A stretch of DNA of 64,000 bases from Caulobacter sp. X (GTDB lineage: Bacteria; Pseudomonadota; Alphaproteobacteria; Caulobacterales; Caulobacteraceae): positions 806,001-870,000 of the forward strand of contig NZ_PEGF01000001.1 in NCBI RefSeq assembly GCF_002742635.1, read 5' to 3'. Shown one piece after another: positions 61,525 to 64,000 of this stretch (positions are counted from its first letter, which is position 1; every line of letters begins with the position of its first letter). Both the position numbers and the translations under genes were made by a program. The notes beneath the pieces are model-generated. The model was not told the DNA's origin and ran no database searches. It saw nothing but the letters and a program-made list of their open reading frames with translations.

Positions 61525-64000
61525 ATGCGTTCGCCCCTCCTTCTGGGTCTGACGGCGGCGTTGCTGGCGACCACCGCCCTGGCCGAGCCCGTGCGCTACA
61601 CGATGACGGCGTTCACCAACGCCAGCCAGTCGAACATGAGCGTCTACGACTCGGCCGACGGGACCCGCTTCACGCTCAAGAAGCCGCTGGCCTACACGCC
61701 GCCGAAGGGCCTCATTCGCGATCCCAGCGTGATGAAGCACATCGACGGCTGGTACTACATCGCCTACACGACCGGCTGGAACGGCGACACCATCGGCCTG
61801 GCCCGCAGCAAGGACCTCTCAGACTGGACGTTCCTGCGCGACGTCAAGATCGAGGTCCCCGGCGCGACGAACAGCTGGGCGCCGGAATGGTTCGTCGACG
61901 GGGATGGCTCCGTCAGCCTGATCCTGTCGGTTTCGACCACGGGGCAGCAGGGTCAGTTCCAGCCCTATCGCCTCACCGCGAACGACGCCTCGCTGGCGAC
62001 CTGGAGCGCCCCGAAACCGCTAGCGGGCCTGGGTCCGAACTTCATCGACACTTTCGTCGTTCGAGAGGGCAGCCTCTATCAAGCCTTCGCCAAGAACGAG
62101 ACCAGCAAGTTCATCGAGCTTTGGAGCGCGCCCTCGTTGGACGGCCCTTGGCAGCCGAAAGGGACCGGCGACTGGGCCGGTTGGGGCCGCTTCCTGGAAG
62201 GCCCCGCCCTCGCCCGTACGCCCGACGGCGGTTGGCGCATCTATTTCGACGCCTATCAGGACAAGCGCTACTGGTACTCCGACAGCAAGGACGGCTTCCG
62301 GACCTGGACGCCGAAGGCGGAACTGCCCGAGCTTTCGGGCGCGGTCCGTCACTTCACCGTGCTGAAGGAAGGCGGCGACCAGGCGGTCGCGGCCAAGCCG
62401 GCTGAGGCCCACAAGATCACCTGGGACAAGTATTCGCTGATGGTCGACGGCCAGCGGATGTTCTCTTGGGGCGGCGAGTTCCATCCCTTCCGCGTGCCTA
62501 GTCCGGACCTCTGGCGCGACATCCTCCAGAAGATGAAGGCCAGCGGCTACAACACGGTCGCGATCTATTTCGACTGGGGCTACCACTCGCCTAAACAGGG
62601 GGTCTACGACTTCAGCGGCGTGCGCGACATGGACCGCGTGTTGACCATGGCCAAGGAAGAAGGCCTCTACGTCATCACCCGCGCGGGTCCCTACGTGAAC
62701 GCCGAGCTGACGCGCGGCGGCTTCCCGGGCTGGCTGGTCAACCAGCAGGCCCGCGCCCGCACCGACGCGCCGGAGTACGTCACGGCCGCCGACGAATGGC
62801 TCACCCAGATCAACGCCGTGATCGCTCGCCACCAGCTGACCACGGGCCAGGGCACGGTCATCGCCCACCAGATCGAGAACGAGCTCGACGTCGTCGGCGC
62901 GCCGCAGCAGCGCTACATGAAGTGGCTGGCCGACAAGGCCAAGGCGGACGGCATCACCGTGCCGATCTTCCATAACGACAAGGGCCGCAACGGCTACTGG
63001 ACGCCCAAAGGCTCCAACGTGCCGGGCACGGTCGAGGGGCCGAACGACCTCTACGCCTTCGACGGCTATCCGGGCGGCAACTGCAAGGTCGACTCCACCC
63101 CCTCCAGCCCCGGCGTCGCGCCCGATTGGGGAATCTACGGAACAGGCGGCGCCAAGGGCGGCGCCTCGGCCAGCCCGAACACGCCCGGCTTCCTGGCCGA
63201 GTTCGGCGGCGGCTGGTTCGACTATTGGGGCAGCAACGGCGACTACGACTGCACCGCCCTCCATCGGGGCGTTGGCTACCAGCGGGTGTTCTACGGCACG
63301 AACATCGCCAACGGCCTGACGCTGCAGAGCTTCTACATGACCTATGGCGGGACCAGCTGGGGCTGGCTTCCGGCCCCGGTCGTGTTCACGTCCTACGACT
63401 ACGGCTCGGCGATCGACGAGGCCCGGGGCCTGCGCGACAAGGCGCGGGTCATGAAGCAGATGGGCGAGTTCATCGGCGCGGTCCCCGACCTTACCCGCAT
63501 GGACAAGGGCGAGGCCGTCGTCCCGTCGAACGACAAGGTCCGTGTCTATCACAACGTCAACGCCGAGACCGGCAGCCACCTCTATGTGGTGGTCCACAAC
63601 CCCAGCAGCGGCACAGGCGACGAGGCCTTCACCTTCAAGGTGAAGACCCGCGACGGCGAGTATGTCGTCCCCAGCCGGATCAAGGGCCAGGACAGCAAGA
63701 TGCTGATGGCCAGCTACGACCTGGGCGGCCAGCGATTGGTCTATTCGACGTCCGAGATCCAGACCCACCTGAAATGGAACGACGGCGACTTGGCCCTGCT
63801 CTACGGCCGCGCCGGCGAGACGGGCGAAACGGTGCTGCGCTACGCCAGCGCGCCGAAGGTCGAGGTGATCGAGGGCGACGTGGCCTCGACCTTCGACGCG
63901 GCCAAGGGCGACCTGAAGCTGACCTACGCCCACAAGGGCTTGGCGCGCGTTCGCATTACGGGCGGTGGCCGTCCTGCCCTGACCCTGCTGCTGGCCGACG
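61525..64000 (+). CDS. GH43-like/GH35 fusion glycosidase, secreted (3' end outside window)
   Basis: At least 825 residues with no stop before the window end. Sec signal (MRSPLLLGLTAALLATTALA). Residues about 25-285 form a GH43-like five-bladed propeller: RDPSVMKHIDGWYYIAYT (D66 as base), NSWAPEWFVDGDGS, LEGPALAR (E225 as acid). From about 295 a GH35 beta-galactosidase barrel follows: FSWGGEFHPFRVPSPDLW, RAGPYVNAELTRGGFPGWL, acid/base in IENELD (E453) and nucleophile in FLAEFGGGW (E559). It would trim arabinan and galactan side chains of RG-I. Last visible gene of the rhamnose operon. Confidence 0.88.
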   Translation, partial: MRSPLLLGLTAALLATTALAEPVRYTMTAFTNASQSNMSVYDSADGTRFTLKKPLAYTPPKGLIRDPSVMKHIDGWYYIAYTTGWNGDTIGLARSKDLSDWTFLRDVKIEVPGATNSWAPEWFVDGDGSVSLILSVSTTGQQGQFQPYRLTANDASLATWSAPKPLAGLGPNFIDTFVVREGSLYQAFAKNETSKFIELWSAPSLDGPWQPKGTGDWAGWGRFLEGPALARTPDGGWRIYFDAYQDKRYWYSDSKDGFRTWTPKAELPELSGAVRHFTVLKEGGDQAVAAKPAEAHKITWDKYSLMVDGQRMFSWGGEFHPFRVPSPDLWRDILQKMKASGYNTVAIYFDWGYHSPKQGVYDFSGVRDMDRVLTMAKEEGLYVITRAGPYVNAELTRGGFPGWLVNQQARARTDAPEYVTAADEWLTQINAVIARHQLTTGQGTVIAHQIENELDVVGAPQQRYMKWLADKAKADGITVPIFHNDKGRNGYWTPKGSNVPGTVEGPNDLYAFDGYPGGNCKVDSTPSSPGVAPDWGIYGTGGAKGGASASPNTPGFLAEFGGGWFDYWGSNGDYDCTALHRGVGYQRVFYGTNIANGLTLQSFYMTYGGTSWGWLPAPVVFTSYDYGSAIDEARGLRDKARVMKQMGEFIGAVPDLTRMDKGEAVVPSNDKVRVYHNVNAETGSHLYVVVHNPSSGTGDEAFTFKVKTRDGEYVVPSRIKGQDSKMLMASYDLGGQRLVYSTSEIQTHLKWNDGDLALLYGRAGETGETVLRYASAPKVEVIEGDVASTFDAAKGDLKLTYAHKGLARVRITGGGRPALTLLLAD

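Noticed and set aside
62020-63933. 637-codon minus-strand frame at the right end
   Set aside because: It is antisense to the GH43-like/GH35 fusion, whose catalytic motifs fix the plus strand as coding.
1-64000. CRISPR arrays, insertion sequences, tRNA or rRNA genes
   Set aside because: No regularly spaced repeats, transposase motifs or cloverleaf/rRNA signatures were seen on either strand by eye; a covariance-model search would be needed to exclude small RNAs.

Overview
The window is high-GC alphaproteobacterial DNA whose gene content points to Caulobacter, probably close to C. vibrioides/crescentus or C. segnis. The main reasons are a bacterial ceramide/sphingolipid synthesis cluster of Caulobacter type, a large TonB-dependent receptor set in a polysaccharide-utilisation locus, many overlapping ATGA/GTGA gene junctions, and dispersed two-hairpin intergenic repeats. 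No rRNA, tRNA, CRISPR array, insertion sequence or phage gene was seen. Species assignment is inference.

Layout. 1-13 kb is housekeeping and signalling: the end of a substrate-binding protein, a TetR regulator, a GT2 glycosyltransferase, two RNA methyltransferases, HrpB helicase, an APC permease, a glyoxalase-II-like hydrolase, and an OmpR-type response regulator and histidine kinase followed by an EF-hand lipoprotein. 13-21 kb is accessory: small stress proteins, a single-chain EgtB-EgtD ergothioneine enzyme, and a TetR regulator with a haloalkane dehalogenase operon. Facing it is a sulfatase operon with its own formylglycine-generating lipoprotein. The dehalogenase and sulfatase promoters carry almost the same operator, so the TetR protein probably controls both.

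21-41 kb is a sphingolipid island. Rightward genes encode an LptC-like protein, a CDP-glycerol-glycerophosphotransferase-like protein, a Wzx-like flippase, an acyl-ACP synthetase, the ceramide reductase CerR, the carrier AcpR and serine palmitoyltransferase. Leftward genes are the ceramide-phosphoglycerate set (CpgA, ceramide kinase CpgB, CpgC). Further right lie LptF-like and LptG-like permeases translationally coupled to the bacterial ceramide synthase, two nucleotidyltransferases, a GT4 glycosyltransferase and a YbhN-type membrane protein. The likely programme is to make the long-chain base, acylate it, reduce the keto group, add anionic head groups and export the lipid by a dedicated Lpt-like bridge.

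41-64 kb is a rhamnogalacturonan-I (pectin) utilisation locus. It has a TonB-dependent receptor, PL11 lyase, PL22-type lyase, GH28, acetylesterases, a DUF6250 protein and a GH43-like/GH35 fusion cut by the window edge. An IclR regulator and the whole non-phosphorylating diketo-hydrolase L-rhamnose pathway are present: mutarotase, dehydrogenase, lactonase, dehydratase, 4-dehydrogenase and hydrolase. An FMN L-lactate dehydrogenase would oxidise the L-lactate formed. An AGGA-N5-TCCT palindrome lies before both the receptor and the first acetylesterase operon.
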